DNA of 64,000 nucleotides from JAJPKK01 sp963787675 (GCA_963787675.1 CAWBDV010000025.1:14383-78382), one strand, 5' to 3'; shown: positions 17,680 to 26,653, numbered from the stretch's first letter. The notes: generated by a model from the letters alone, not told the origin. Numbers and translations are program-made.

Positions 17680-18013
17680 GGTGGTGTCAAAGGCACAGGC
17701 ATCATGAATTACGATCATCATGTCGCTTTTAGCCCGCGCCAGACCTCGGACCACCAAGCGGCGAACAAAGCGGCGATGCGGCGCGAACAATATTACTCGA
17801 TTACCCGTTAGCCCTGAGGTGTGGCACCCGTTCCTGCCCTTCCCCCACATCTCTGGGAGCGGGACCGCGCCGAGCCCCGATCTCGCGGTCGGGGCTTTTC
17901 ATTTGTGGGGTGAGACAGCATGGTCGTCGAGTTGACTTTTCCATGGAATGCGAAGGGAACGGGTATCCAGGGCTCGAATTTGAAAGCTAAAGCCTCGAAA
18001 GAACGGGAAACCC
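17680..18013. other. Intergenic region after the dehydrogenase operon
   Basis: This 334-nt stretch contains a 35-codon open frame at 17704-17811 (starts MNYDHHVAFSPRQ) with no recognised relatives and a weak ribosome site; I leave it uncalled. The terminator at 17872-17899 follows. After it, 17900-18013 is the leader of the small gene at 18014, with nothing else visible. Confidence 0.5.
17872..17899 (+). terminator. Intrinsic terminator of the dehydrogenase operon
   Basis: AGCCCCGA (17873-17880) pairs with TCGGGGCT (17889-17896) around an 8-nt loop and is followed by TTTTC. It is a GC-rich stem plus a short U-run on the plus strand, about 190 nt after the cytochrome stop. Confidence 0.75.
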
Positions 18014-18295
18014 ATGGAGCGGCTAGGCATTCATCAACGCTATCGCGACAAGAACGGCGAGATCAGCCGCAAACACGGCAACACGCTCATCGGAACCTTG
18101 CGCAAAATCTCCGGTCCGGGATTTGGCAAGGGAACGGGCGATCGGCAGACGCTATCCGACGTGTTGGGCAAACTGGACGATGAATTGTGGAGCCAGCTTG
18201 TTCGCGATCATGAAGGCCGCGTTTTGTCGCGGAAGCTGAGCACGCACGTAGCTTTCATGGTTGGTGAAGTGCGCTATCGGGTCTTCATCGACTAA
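18014..18295 (+). CDS. Conserved small hypothetical protein
   Basis: The product is 93 residues. GGGAAACCC before the ATG is a weak ribosome site. The N-terminal half, HQRYRDKNGEISRKHGN followed by TLIGTLRKI, resembles a small family I recall from Bradyrhizobium and relatives, where a short protein of 75-80 residues continues with LSDVLxKLDE and a basic tail. Here the same order (LSDVLGKLDDELWSQLVRDHEG) is kept, so this is a real gene of that family, with a longer C-terminus. It has no signal or membrane segment. Function unknown. Confidence 0.7.
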   Translation: MERLGIHQRYRDKNGEISRKHGNTLIGTLRKISGPGFGKGTGDRQTLSDVLGKLDDELWSQLVRDHEGRVLSRKLSTHVAFMVGEVRYRVFID

Positions 18296-18435
18296 GTTAA
18301 GGAACTTTCGACACGCCTCCGCATTTGGATTGCACAAGTGCGAGACCATCTCCCTTTGGCGCGGACCATCACCGGCACTGTGCCTTTCAGGTCAGGGTTC
18401 TTTTGTCGGTCGTCTGCTCCGCGTGGACATTCGTG

Positions 18436-18648
18436 ATGAGCACCTATCGCCGGTACCGCGTTGATGAAGCTGGTCGGGCCATCGGCCCTCCGGAATACTT
18501 TGAAGCGACCAGTGATAAGGCGGCCGTTGAATACGCTTGCGGGTACGAGCGCGAACAAGACGTTGAAGTATGGGTGGCATCCCGGCTGGTCGAACTCGAT
18601 CGAGCGTGGCAGAAATCAACCACAGCTTCGTTTCGCGCCGGCTCCTGA
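18436..18648 (+). CDS. Small hypothetical protein
   Basis: The product is 70 residues, beginning MSTYRRYRVDEAGRAIGPP. It is rich in charged residues, with no signal or helix-rich membrane part. The pattern YRVDEAGRAIGPPEYFEATSDKAAVEYA followed by DVEVWVASRLV resembles small Hyphomicrobiales proteins that carry one short beta-alpha-beta unit with a closing EVW. The ATG at 18436 is favoured over a TTG at 18325 because the extra segment has no family-like sequence. It is flanked by two other small genes on the same strand. Function unknown. Confidence 0.55.
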   Translation: MSTYRRYRVDEAGRAIGPPEYFEATSDKAAVEYACGYEREQDVEVWVASRLVELDRAWQKSTTASFRAGS

Positions 18649-18757
18649 CCACACGAGCAGCAGGTATACGACAATGGACGTGCAGCTTCCGCGCCCCGCC
18701 GTGAACCGGCCCCGGGTTCGTGAAGTTCTCATCCAAGCATTCAATCGGAAGGCCGAT

Positions 18758-18916
18758 ATGAGGTACGAAGATGAGTGTCGCGCCTACGCCGCGGAATGCC
18801 AGTGGATGGCGGAACGCACGCGAGACGCGAGGGAGCAGGCGAGCTGGCTCAAGCTTGCTCAGTTGTGGCGCGTCGAACTGAACGAAGAGAGGCGCAGGGA
18901 GACGCACGCACGCTGA
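18758..18916 (+). CDS. Very small hypothetical protein, helical
   Basis: The product is 52 residues, MRYEDECRAYAAECQWMAERT and onward. It is almost entirely charged and Ala-rich and predicted as one or two helices, with two Cys spaced seven apart. GGAAGG lies about 7 nt before the ATG. Proteins with the same start (MRYE-E-CR-YA-EC--MA--T-D-REQASWL-LA) are common and uncharacterised in Bradyrhizobium-type genomes. A longer open frame upstream lacks that similarity and is discarded. Confidence 0.6.
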   Translation: MRYEDECRAYAAECQWMAERTRDAREQASWLKLAQLWRVELNEERRRETHAR

Positions 18917-19022
18917 ATTTGATCCAGTGAATTTGGCCGAAATGCATGAAGCGCCCAAACGAGCCCTCTAGGTTGCCGGAGCGCAGGATGCCGGGGCGCG
19001 GCATGCGGGAGCGCAGCCCACT

Positions 19023-19390
19023 TTGCTCGGCTCACTGAGTATCGTTGCCGGCCTCCTGGCGTTCGGAGCACTAACCCACCGCTCTGCTTCTCAACTGTCT
19101 GATCCGGTAAATGAAACGCCGCGTTCTCGTGAACCGCTGAAATTGCATCTGCTGCGGGCGCGTGAGCCCTGGGCGCGGCCGCAACGCGCCAAGCCCCGCG
19201 CACATTCCCTGGAAAGGATGGAAGGATATCTTCTGGCGCACCGTCGCGCAGGTCTCGGACCATCGCCTCCTCGCCATCTCCGTTGGGTCGTCTTTTACGG
19301 ACTGCTCGCCCTGTTCCCGGCAGTCAGCGCCCTCGTGTCTGCGTGTGCTCTTCGGACATCAGTTTATAGCCGAGCTTCACCGTCATAATC
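19023..19390 (+). pseudogene. Truncated and frameshifted start of a YihY/BrkB-family membrane protein
   Basis: Two frames together spell the N-terminus of YihY/BrkB proteins. In one frame, GRGRNAPSPAHIPWKGWKDI leads to FWRTVAQVSDHRLLAISVG (about 19168-19288). A single-base deletion then moves the match to the next frame as VVFYGLLALFPAVSALVSA (about 19289-19345), the first membrane helix. An upstream frame (from 19023, LLGSLSIVAGLLAFGALTHRS) may be the original N-terminal helix region, again shifted. After about 19350 the family resemblance stops and the frame ends at 19388. The remaining two thirds of the protein is missing, so this is a decayed relic rather than a sequencing slip. Confidence 0.6.
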
Positions 19391-19417
19391 GGCTGCCTTT
19401 TGTTAAATCGAAAAACT

Positions 19418-19454
19418 AAAACCCTCCGGTCCCCAAGGGGGCCGGAGGGCAGAA
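19418..19454 (-). terminator. Intrinsic terminator of the PRC-barrel gene
   Basis: CCCTCCGG (19422-19429) pairs with CCGGAGGG (19442-19449), with further CCCC/GGGG pairing inside. In the minus-strand transcript the stem is followed by TTTTAGTTTTT, a clear U-tract, about 20 nt after the stop codon at 19470. Confidence 0.85.
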
Positions 19455-19469
19455 TCGCCGGATCGACGG

Positions 19470-19844
19470 TCAGGCCCAGTAGGGCGGAACGTGGTAGTAG
19501 TCGTCGATCGATTGGCCGCGCCGCGCCCAATCCCAGCCTTCGTGTTCGGTGTATTTGGGCGCGCCTCTGAGCTGCTGCTCGCCGACGTTGACCTCGTAAC
19601 CTTCAAGGCGCGGATTATATGTCAGCAGTTTCCACGGCAGCGGGTAGTAGTCTTCACCAATGCCCAGGAAGCCGCCAAAGCTCATCACGGCGTAAGCTAC
19701 CTTGCCGCTGATCTTGTCGATCATCACCCGTTCAATGGTGCCGACCTTGTCACCGTTTGACCGATAGACAGCGGTACCCTCGACCTTGTCGCTGCCGATC
19801 AAAGAGTGCGTTTCCCTCGCTTCGAGGGCTGACTCCATCGCCAT
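19470..19844 (-). CDS. PRC-barrel domain protein
   Basis: The product is 124 residues. A PRC-barrel domain spans about residues 14-80: LIGSDKVEGTAVYRSNGDKV, IERVMIDKISGKVAYAVMSFGG and YYPLPWKLLTYN. AAGGAG precedes the ATG by about 10 nt. Such soluble stand-alone PRC proteins are common in Hyphomicrobiales and are often linked to stress, but no biochemical role is established. The C-terminus is Tyr/Trp-rich (DYYHVPPYWA). It is monocistronic, bounded by a strong terminator. Confidence 0.93.
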   Translation of the reverse strand: MAMESALEARETHSLIGSDKVEGTAVYRSNGDKVGTIERVMIDKISGKVAYAVMSFGGFLGIGEDYYPLPWKLLTYNPRLEGYEVNVGEQQLRGAPKYTEHEGWDWARRGQSIDDYYHVPPYWA

Positions 19845-19970
19845 TTTTGCAAGCTCCTTGTTATTGCGATACGCGGCAGTTCAATTCTGGCGCAAGGACA
19901 TTGGTTCCGTGCATCGGCCTGGCATCCGACTGCCGCAGCCGTGACGCACCCGATCTGCAGCGTGATTGGC

Positions 19971-22460
19971 TTATGGCGATGGATCAGGCGGCTTGATCTG
20001 GCGTCGCAGGCCTTCGATAACCGCGGTCAAGCCGGGGGCATTTGGTGCAATCCGCGCCAGGCGCTCGGCGTATTCGAGCGCCGCCGTAAAATCCCCGGCG
20101 TCACGATTGAAGCTGATGAGCGCCTCCAGGCTCTCGCGATCATCCGGATGGCGCGCCAGAATCTGCTTCAAAACGACCACGGCTTCGTCTTTGCGACCCG
20201 CAGAGTGTAGCCCGACAGCATAGACATCGGCATACCGCGGTCGCTCGGGATCGAGTTCAGCAGCGCGTCGCAATTCTTCGAGGGCGTCGTCCGGCCGTTT
20301 CAGGCGGGTGAGCGCCAAGCCGAGGGCATGATGCAGCCCACCGTCCGTTGGTGATGCAGCAATGGCCGTGCGCAAAACCTTTTCGCCCTCGCTGTCGCGC
20401 CCGGTCTGGCGATAGAGATCGGCGAGGTTGATGGCGGCGGGAGCGAATTGCGGGCTTAGCCGCAGCGCAGCCTTGAATTCGGTTTCGGCATCAATGGTGA
20501 GGCCACGCTGGGCATAGAAGTTGCCGAGCGCGGCGCGAGCTTCCGGCCGATCGGCATTGAAACGCTGCGCCTCGACGAATTCCGCCGCGGCGCGCTCAAA
20601 GCGCTGGCGATCCTCCGGCGACAGCGTGGCGGCCGGGACGGCAGCCAGCAACGACGCCGCCCTGATACGGACCCCGCGATTGGAATCCGAGAGCAGCGGC
20701 GAAGCCAAGGACCACGTTTGCGTCGCGGGAACGTGATCGAGCATCTCGAGCGCGCCGATCCGCACCATCGGATCGGGATCCAAAAGCCCGTTGATCGCGA
20801 CGTTGATGCTCGCTTGTGACACGTAAGGTGCGAGCTCGGTCAGCGCGCTGGCACGCGCGAACGCCGGCGTCGCGGAATCGGACGCCACTGCCGCAAGCTG
20901 GCCGTTGGCGTCGGCCTGGCCGGCCCACGCCGCACGAAATGCAGCCGCGTATTTCTGGAAACCCTTCCGCTCCGGACCATACCACTGCTCGATGGCCGCC
21001 GATGCCCACTCTGGCGATTTGTCGGCGTGGCAATCATTGCAGGCATTAGGTGTTCCAAGCTTCGCCGAAAGGTCGGGTCGCGGGACACGGAAACTATGAT
21101 CGTGCCGGCGATCGACGACCATGTAGTTGCGGGCCGGCATGTGGCATGACGCGCAGGCGGGCGCCGCAGCGAGGCCGTCGTGGTGATTGTGGGATGTCGC
21201 CGCGTATTTTGCAGGCTGGTGGCATTGCAGGCAGACGCCGTCGCCGGAAGCGCGAAGTTTCGCAGCATGCGGCTCATGGCAGTCGCTGCAAGTCACGCCA
21301 GCCGCGAACATCTTGCTCTGCTTGAACGAGCCGTAATTATAGACCTCGTCGCGCATCTGCCCGTCGGGATAGTAGAGCCCGCGTGCAAGCGTCGCGACAA
21401 CATGGGTCTCCGACAACGATCGACCTGGCAGCCATGCCTCGGAAAATTCGCCGCGCCGCGCATGGCAGAGTCCGCACGTCTCAACCTCTTTGCGCAGCCG
21501 GCCTGGTGGAAAATTGCGAAGCGGCTGCCCCGTTCGCGGGTCGGGTCGCCACGTCACGTTCTGACGCTCGTCGAAACGAACGACGAGGCCTTTGGTCGGA
21601 TCGTTCTGTTTGGCGAAAGGCCACCAGCTGTTCTGCTCGCGTGCCCACGCAACATGCCGCGATCCCTGTCCGTGACAGGCCTCGCAGCCGACGCTGATTT
21701 CCGCAAAGGTCGTGGCGAAGCGGTCGTTCGCCGCGTCGTAGTTCTTGTGCACGCCGGTCGAATGGCACTCGGCGCACATGAAATTCCAATTCTGGTTCAG
21801 CCGGGTCCAATGCAGGACATCGTCGTGCTTGATCTCGTCATTGGGATAAAGGTGAAACCAGCGCTGTCCGCCTTTGTCCTTCGCTCGGCTGTCCCAGGCG
21901 AGCGATAACGCCTGCAGCCGGCCGTCCGGAAATTCAACGAGATATTGTTGGAGCGGATCGACGCCGAAGGTGTATTTCACTTCGAACGTCGCGAGCTTGC
22001 CGTCAGGGCCATCGGTCTCGACGAAGTACTTCCCGTCCCGGCGAAAGAAACGGGAGTGGACGCCGTAATAATCAAAGCTTGCGTTGTCGAAATCGCCCAG
22101 AACCGATTTGTCGGTCGCGTGCTGCATTGCAAGCTGGTGCTGGGAGCCGCGCCACGCATCTGCTTCCGGTCGGTGACACCCGGCACACGTTTCGCTTCCG
22201 GCAAAGACGGGTTCAGTCGCTCGCGCCGTGTCGTTGAAAGAATCCTTCAAGAGCGCGTACGTCAGCCCGATAACGGCAGACGCCGCTGCGGCCAACAGTG
22301 CAACGATCCAGATTTTGCTTTTGCGCTTCGCCGCCGAGCGCGAGCCTGAGCCCGTCAACGGCGGCTGTGGGAGCATACTCGGCGCCGCCGGGGGTGCTCC
22401 TCCTTGCGCCCCGCCCTTCTCACCAGATTTGCCTCGATCCCGGGCCATGGCCTGCTTCAC
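19971..22460 (-). CDS. Membrane-anchored octaheme cytochrome c with HEAT-like and TPR repeats
   Basis: The product is 829 residues. A Pro/Gly/basic cytoplasmic N-terminus precedes one membrane helix (WIVALLAAAASAVIGLTYALL, about 51-71), so the rest is periplasmic. Eight CXXCH heme motifs follow: CAGCH (92-96), CAECH, CEACH, CGLCH, CSDCH, CLQCH, CASCH and CNDCH. The layout is cytochrome c554/octaheme-reductase-like. It then has repeats of the HEAT type (LLDPDPMVRIGALEML, LLSDSNRGVRIRAASLL) and about five TPR units (QRGLTIDAETEFKAALRLSP onwards) to the end. Multiheme-TPR fusions of this shape are seen in other Proteobacteria but have no assigned reaction. It ends a minus-strand run that starts with two sulfatases, so a link to sulfur compounds is possible but is only inferred from position. 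Confidence 0.9.
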   Translation of the reverse strand: MKQAMARDRGKSGEKGGAQGGAPPAAPSMLPQPPLTGSGSRSAAKRKSKIWIVALLAAAASAVIGLTYALLKDSFNDTARATEPVFAGSETCAGCHRPEADAWRGSQHQLAMQHATDKSVLGDFDNASFDYYGVHSRFFRRDGKYFVETDGPDGKLATFEVKYTFGVDPLQQYLVEFPDGRLQALSLAWDSRAKDKGGQRWFHLYPNDEIKHDDVLHWTRLNQNWNFMCAECHSTGVHKNYDAANDRFATTFAEISVGCEACHGQGSRHVAWAREQNSWWPFAKQNDPTKGLVVRFDERQNVTWRPDPRTGQPLRNFPPGRLRKEVETCGLCHARRGEFSEAWLPGRSLSETHVVATLARGLYYPDGQMRDEVYNYGSFKQSKMFAAGVTCSDCHEPHAAKLRASGDGVCLQCHQPAKYAATSHNHHDGLAAAPACASCHMPARNYMVVDRRHDHSFRVPRPDLSAKLGTPNACNDCHADKSPEWASAAIEQWYGPERKGFQKYAAAFRAAWAGQADANGQLAAVASDSATPAFARASALTELAPYVSQASINVAINGLLDPDPMVRIGALEMLDHVPATQTWSLASPLLSDSNRGVRIRAASLLAAVPAATLSPEDRQRFERAAAEFVEAQRFNADRPEARAALGNFYAQRGLTIDAETEFKAALRLSPQFAPAAINLADLYRQTGRDSEGEKVLRTAIAASPTDGGLHHALGLALTRLKRPDDALEELRRAAELDPERPRYADVYAVGLHSAGRKDEAVVVLKQILARHPDDRESLEALISFNRDAGDFTAALEYAERLARIAPNAPGLTAVIEGLRRQIKPPDPSP

Positions 22461-22516
22461 TTCATCATCAATACACTCGCAGAAAGCGGTGCGCAGGCTC
22501 GCCGGTCAAGCCGCAA

Positions 22517-22873
22517 TCAGGGTCCGAGCACTTTCTCCACCTCGGCGAGCGATTGCTCGCACGCGCTCTTGTTGCCGGCGGCGTCGGCGGCACGTGCCCG
22601 CTCCATCGCTGCCCCGACGCTCTGGACGAGTTTCGTCGATACTTCTCCGAGGCCCTCTTCGGCCTTTGCGATCGACCCCGGTGTCGGCTGACGATGCATG
22701 GTAGCGGCGTCACTCTCGCGCGCGGTTCGCCCGGCGCCGGCAATGGCGGCGAGCCTCGCATCAATACGTGCCTGCGCGGCATCGATCGCGCCTGAGCAAG
22801 GGCCTGCGCAAACGCTCGATACCGATAGAACGAGCGCCACAGCGCTCAGCACCCATACTCGCTCCATGGCCAT
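22517..22873 (-). CDS. Small exported helical protein of unknown function
   Basis: The product is 118 residues. It has a signal peptide (MERVWVLSAVALVLSVSSVCAGP; the family probably uses the ATG at 22867 or 22873, and AGGAGATCTACC lies before the first). The mature part is Ala-rich and helical with two Cys (GPCSGAI near the N-terminus, KSACEQSL near the C-terminus) that could form a disulfide. I do not recognise a family. It lies between the sulfatase and the octaheme-TPR gene, with gaps of 89 and 56 nt, so it may belong to that operon. Confidence 0.72.
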   Translation of the reverse strand: MAMERVWVLSAVALVLSVSSVCAGPCSGAIDAAQARIDARLAAIAGAGRTARESDAATMHRQPTPGSIAKAEEGLGEVSTKLVQSVGAAMERARAADAAGNKSACEQSLAEVEKVLGP

Positions 22874-22962
22874 TGGTAGATCTCCTGGTCATGCGGTCAT
22901 AGAACGCATTAGACAATTACATTTGAATTAGCACGGTCTTAACTTGACGTGCTTCGTATTCA

Positions 22963-24561
22963 CTAATTGCTGCCCTTCTGCTTCATCAGCATATCGAGGG
23001 CCTGCTGAACCGAAAAACTGCCTGGCCGCTGGCGCGGTGGAAATTCCTGAAAGGTCGCGATGTGCTCCGCCACGATCGTCTGGGCAGGCACGAAGACGAA
23101 CAGGTGCTCGACGAACCATTTCACATAGTCGCCGGACTCGTGTTCGGCGCGTTCGAATGGGTCCGATCGCAAGTTGAAGAGCTTTGGCGCCCGTAACGTG
23201 ACAAACGGCTGCATCCAGACCTCCAGACCGTGCGCTGGTTGTTCCATGAACACGGCTTTGTATTGGTCGTAGCGAAGCCCGGCGAGGTCGCCGTCATCCG
23301 TCCAGTAGAAAAACTCGCGACGCTTGTCGGGCCCCTTGCCCGCAAGCAGGTCGCGCTGGTCATAGCCGTCGAGGTGCACCTTGAATGTCTTTCCGTCGGC
23401 GCTGTAGCCCTGGAGCAGCTTGTTCTTGATGTCGGGCTCTCCGGCAGCGGCGACCAAGGTCGGAACCCAGTCTTCGGCCGAAAAGATGTCATTCACTTCG
23501 GTGCGCGGCTGAACGAGGCCGGGCCAGCGTATCAGCGCCGGGACGCGGTAGGCGCCCTCCCAATTGGTGTTCTTCTCGCTGCGGAACGGCGTAGTACCAC
23601 CATCGGGCCAGGTGAATGTCTCGGCGCCGTTGTCGGTCGTATAGATTACGATTGTGTTGTTGGCGATGCCCAGATCATCGAGCTTCTTCAACAGTTGGCC
23701 GACCTGGCCGTCGTGCTCGACCATGCCATCCGGATAAATGCCGAGGCCGGTCTTCCCTTGCGCTTCGGCCCTCAGGCGCGTCCAAATGTGCATGCGCGTC
23801 GAATTGAACCACGCGAGGAACGGCTTATTGTCACGATGCGCGCGATCGATGAAGTCGAGCGTCGCTTTAAGAAACTCGTCATCCACCGTCTCCATGCGTC
23901 TCTTGGTGAGCGGGCCGGTGTCCTCGCAGCTCTGCCTGCCCCACTTGCCAAAACGAGGATCCTCGCCGGGAGTATCGGCCAGGGTCGCAGTGCATCTCAA
24001 AACGCCGCGGGGACCGAAGCGCAGCTTGAATTCCAGGTTTTTTGGATAATCGGGGTGCTCCGGCTCATCCTCGGCGTTGAGGTGATAGAGATTTCCGAAA
24101 AATGTATCGAAACCATGGACGGTCGGGAGAAACTCGTTGCGATCGCCGAGATGATTCTTGCCGAACTGCCCAGTGACGTAGCCCTGCGGCTTGACCAACT
24201 CTGCAAGCGTGGGGTCCTTATCCGACAAGCCTTCCTTTGCCCCCGGCAATCCGACTTTCAGGAGGCCGGTGCGCATCGGACTCTGGCCGGTGATGAAAGC
24301 CGCGCGGCCAGCCGTGCAGGATTGCTGACCGTAATAGTCGGTAAAGATAGCGCCCTCATTCGCGATACGGTCGATGTTGGGTGTGCGATAGCCCATCTGG
24401 CCGCGATTGTATGCGCTGATGTTCCAGTAGCCGATATCGTCGCCCATGATGAGGAGGATGTTCGGCTTCTGCGGCTGCTGTTGTGCGGATGCAGACGCAG
24501 CCACCAGAGACGCGAGCAACGTCAATAGACCAAGCCAGATTTTCCAGCTGGCATTCGTCAT
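22963..24561 (-). CDS. Sulfatase (formylglycine-dependent, arylsulfatase type), exported
   Basis: The product is 532 residues. The start MTNASWKIWLGLL, with GGAG upstream, opens a signal peptide ending ASASAQQQ. The sulfatase core begins QKPNILLIMGDDIGYWN with the metal-binding Asp pair. The C-x-A/S-x-R formylglycine site is SCTAGRAAF, with Cys82 converted to formylglycine. Later ligands are GKNHLGD and TTDNGAETFTWPDGG. It hydrolyses sulfate esters in the periplasm. It is a close paralogue of the next gene upstream (24654-26369). The maturase gene for formylglycine is not in the window. Confidence 0.95.
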   Translation of the reverse strand: MTNASWKIWLGLLTLLASLVAASASAQQQPQKPNILLIMGDDIGYWNISAYNRGQMGYRTPNIDRIANEGAIFTDYYGQQSCTAGRAAFITGQSPMRTGLLKVGLPGAKEGLSDKDPTLAELVKPQGYVTGQFGKNHLGDRNEFLPTVHGFDTFFGNLYHLNAEDEPEHPDYPKNLEFKLRFGPRGVLRCTATLADTPGEDPRFGKWGRQSCEDTGPLTKRRMETVDDEFLKATLDFIDRAHRDNKPFLAWFNSTRMHIWTRLRAEAQGKTGLGIYPDGMVEHDGQVGQLLKKLDDLGIANNTIVIYTTDNGAETFTWPDGGTTPFRSEKNTNWEGAYRVPALIRWPGLVQPRTEVNDIFSAEDWVPTLVAAAGEPDIKNKLLQGYSADGKTFKVHLDGYDQRDLLAGKGPDKRREFFYWTDDGDLAGLRYDQYKAVFMEQPAHGLEVWMQPFVTLRAPKLFNLRSDPFERAEHESGDYVKWFVEHLFVFVPAQTIVAEHIATFQEFPPRQRPGSFSVQQALDMLMKQKGSN

Positions 24562-24653
24562 TGTAATTCTCCGGAGGCTGCGATTGAAAATCGAATCCGC
24601 GGACGCCCCGTTATCGGGGGCGTCCGTCAACTTGCTGGCGGCAATAATGATTA

Positions 24654-26369
24654 CTAGTCGCTCGCATGACTGGCGTTAGCCCTTTTGACCTGCTCCAGGA
24701 TGCCACTGAGGTTGTAGGTCTCAGGCGCCTGCAGCGGTGGGAACTTCACGTACGACTCCAGTTCTTTCTCCCACAACTGCTGGCCGATGGGCAGCATGTT
24801 CCAGTCGTACAGGAAGGCGGTCGCTGGTGCGCCGAGGGCACCGCCCATGCTCAGACCGGACTTCTGGTCGATGCCGACCGCTTGCTCGAACGGATCCCGC
24901 TTGATGTTCTGGACCAGGGTGAAGTGGAAGGGGACGAGCGGCATGATCCAGCCGGCCGGCCCGGGCTGCGACATGGTGTAGTACATCTTCCAGTTCTTGT
25001 AGCGCACCGCTGACGGTGTCGAGCCCGAGAAATAGAAGAAGTGATCCCGCGCCGACTTTTCCGACGTGCCTTCGAGGTAGTCGCGCTGGTCGAAGCCGTC
25101 GAGCGTCGTCTTGACGATGCCGGGGTACTGTCCGGCCTCGATCCGATCCCTCAACCCATTGCCCTTGGGTCCGCCCGCGATGTCGACGAGCGTCGGCACC
25201 CAGTCGAGAGCCGCGAACAACTGGTTCTTGACGGTGCCCGGTCTGATATGGCCCGGCCAACGGACGACCATAGGAGCGCGGTAGCCACCTTCCCAGGCTT
25301 CGCCCTTCTGACCTTTGAAGGGGGTGACGCCGCCGTCCGGGAAGCTGATCGCTTCGGCGCCGTTGTCGGTGGTGAAGACGACAATGGTGTTGTCGAGCTG
25401 GCCAATGTCTTCCAGCTTCTTGAGGACGACGCCGATGTTGTCGTCCATCTGCTTCATGCCGGCTTCGTTGACGCCCCAATCTTTTCCGCCTCGCTCACCA
25501 ACCATGGCCAGGTACTTGTCCGAAAGCACCGTGGTGACATGCATACGTGCCGGGTTGTACCAGACGAAGAAAGGCTTGTTGGTCTTCTTGGGATCGTTGC
25601 GATCGATGAAGTCGACGACCTTTGCGGAGATTTCCTCGTCCACCGTCTTCGAGCGCTCTAGCGTCAGCGGCCCCTCATCGCTGCATCTCTGGTTTCCTTC
25701 CGTACCATCGGAGGACTTGCACCAGAGAACATTGCGCGGGGGTGTCAGGCAGATCGTTGTTTTGGGATCCACAGCGCCTGGGACCTCCGGGATGCCGGGG
25801 ATCGGGGTGTTGCGGCATGGCGGCGCGACGCCCTGCACGGTCGGGCTCGCGTTGATGTCGGGGAAGCTCACCTGTTGCATCGCATCCAGGTGGTAGAGGT
25901 AGCCCCAGTATTCCTGGAAGCCATGTGCCGTCGGCAGGGCCGCCGTGTGGTCACCCAAGTGGTTCTTGCCGAACTCGCCCGTGTTGTAGCCGAGATCGAT
26001 CAGAAACTTGGCGAGCGCCGGAGTGCCGGGACGCAAATAGGACGGACTACCGGGCAGCTGCGGCGGGATCATTCCAGTGCGCAGCGGATACATGCCGGTG
26101 AAGAAGGCGTTGCGTCCGGAGGTGCAGCTCTGCATGGCAACATAATCCATGAAGATCGCGCCTTCGTTGCCGATGCGGTCGATGTTGGGCGTCTCGCCGA
26201 CCATCAACCCGCGATGATAGATGCTCGGCTGCATCCAGCCGATGTCGTCACCCATGATGAAGAGGATATTGGGCTTCTGCGGCTGCTGCGCCGCGGCGGG
26301 CATCGCTGTCGCAACAACTCCAACGACGCATACAACAAGACTGAGCCATCCGTACCGACTGATTTTCAT
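24654..26369 (-). CDS. Sulfatase (formylglycine-dependent, arylsulfatase type), exported, tandem paralogue
   Basis: The product is 571 residues. The start MKISRYGWLSLVV has GGAGGATC 8-10 nt upstream and a signal peptide ending AMPAAAQQP. The core matches its neighbour: PNILFIMGDDIGWM, the formylglycine site SCTSGRNAFF (Cys82), GKNHLGDHTA and FTTDNGAEAISFPDGG. A longer insert near residues 165-230 holds several extra Cys (PPCRNTP, TTICLTP, WCKSSDGTEGNQRCSD), which may make disulfides. The two sulfatases arose by tandem duplication, 92 nt apart, and have diverged in the middle. This gene is the first of the minus-strand run. Confidence 0.95.
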   Translation of the reverse strand: MKISRYGWLSLVVCVVGVVATAMPAAAQQPQKPNILFIMGDDIGWMQPSIYHRGLMVGETPNIDRIGNEGAIFMDYVAMQSCTSGRNAFFTGMYPLRTGMIPPQLPGSPSYLRPGTPALAKFLIDLGYNTGEFGKNHLGDHTAALPTAHGFQEYWGYLYHLDAMQQVSFPDINASPTVQGVAPPCRNTPIPGIPEVPGAVDPKTTICLTPPRNVLWCKSSDGTEGNQRCSDEGPLTLERSKTVDEEISAKVVDFIDRNDPKKTNKPFFVWYNPARMHVTTVLSDKYLAMVGERGGKDWGVNEAGMKQMDDNIGVVLKKLEDIGQLDNTIVVFTTDNGAEAISFPDGGVTPFKGQKGEAWEGGYRAPMVVRWPGHIRPGTVKNQLFAALDWVPTLVDIAGGPKGNGLRDRIEAGQYPGIVKTTLDGFDQRDYLEGTSEKSARDHFFYFSGSTPSAVRYKNWKMYYTMSQPGPAGWIMPLVPFHFTLVQNIKRDPFEQAVGIDQKSGLSMGGALGAPATAFLYDWNMLPIGQQLWEKELESYVKFPPLQAPETYNLSGILEQVKRANASHASD

Positions 26370-26653
26370 GAGAATGATCCTCCACTTCTGACAGGCGCGA
26401 AAATTTCCCGGTCCTCGCACCAGGGCGCTATGCGATCCTCCTTCCCATCAGCACTAAAGACAGTCAGCTCGTCGGACCGTGATTCGATATCCGTTTGACC
26501 GCCTGCGCGGTCGATCATGTCACCGAAACTTACGATGGGTGCGACGAAAGCGTTCGGCAGGGTTCACGAAGCCGTGAAAACGTTGCTTTGAGCGGGCGCT
26601 ACGCGCTGATTTCCGGCCGTCCGCAAGTCGACGGATAGCCTGTTAACCAACGA

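Noticed and set aside
23230..24528. Plus-strand open frame of 432 codons
   Set aside because: It lies antisense to an intact sulfatase with its catalytic site and has no domain marks.
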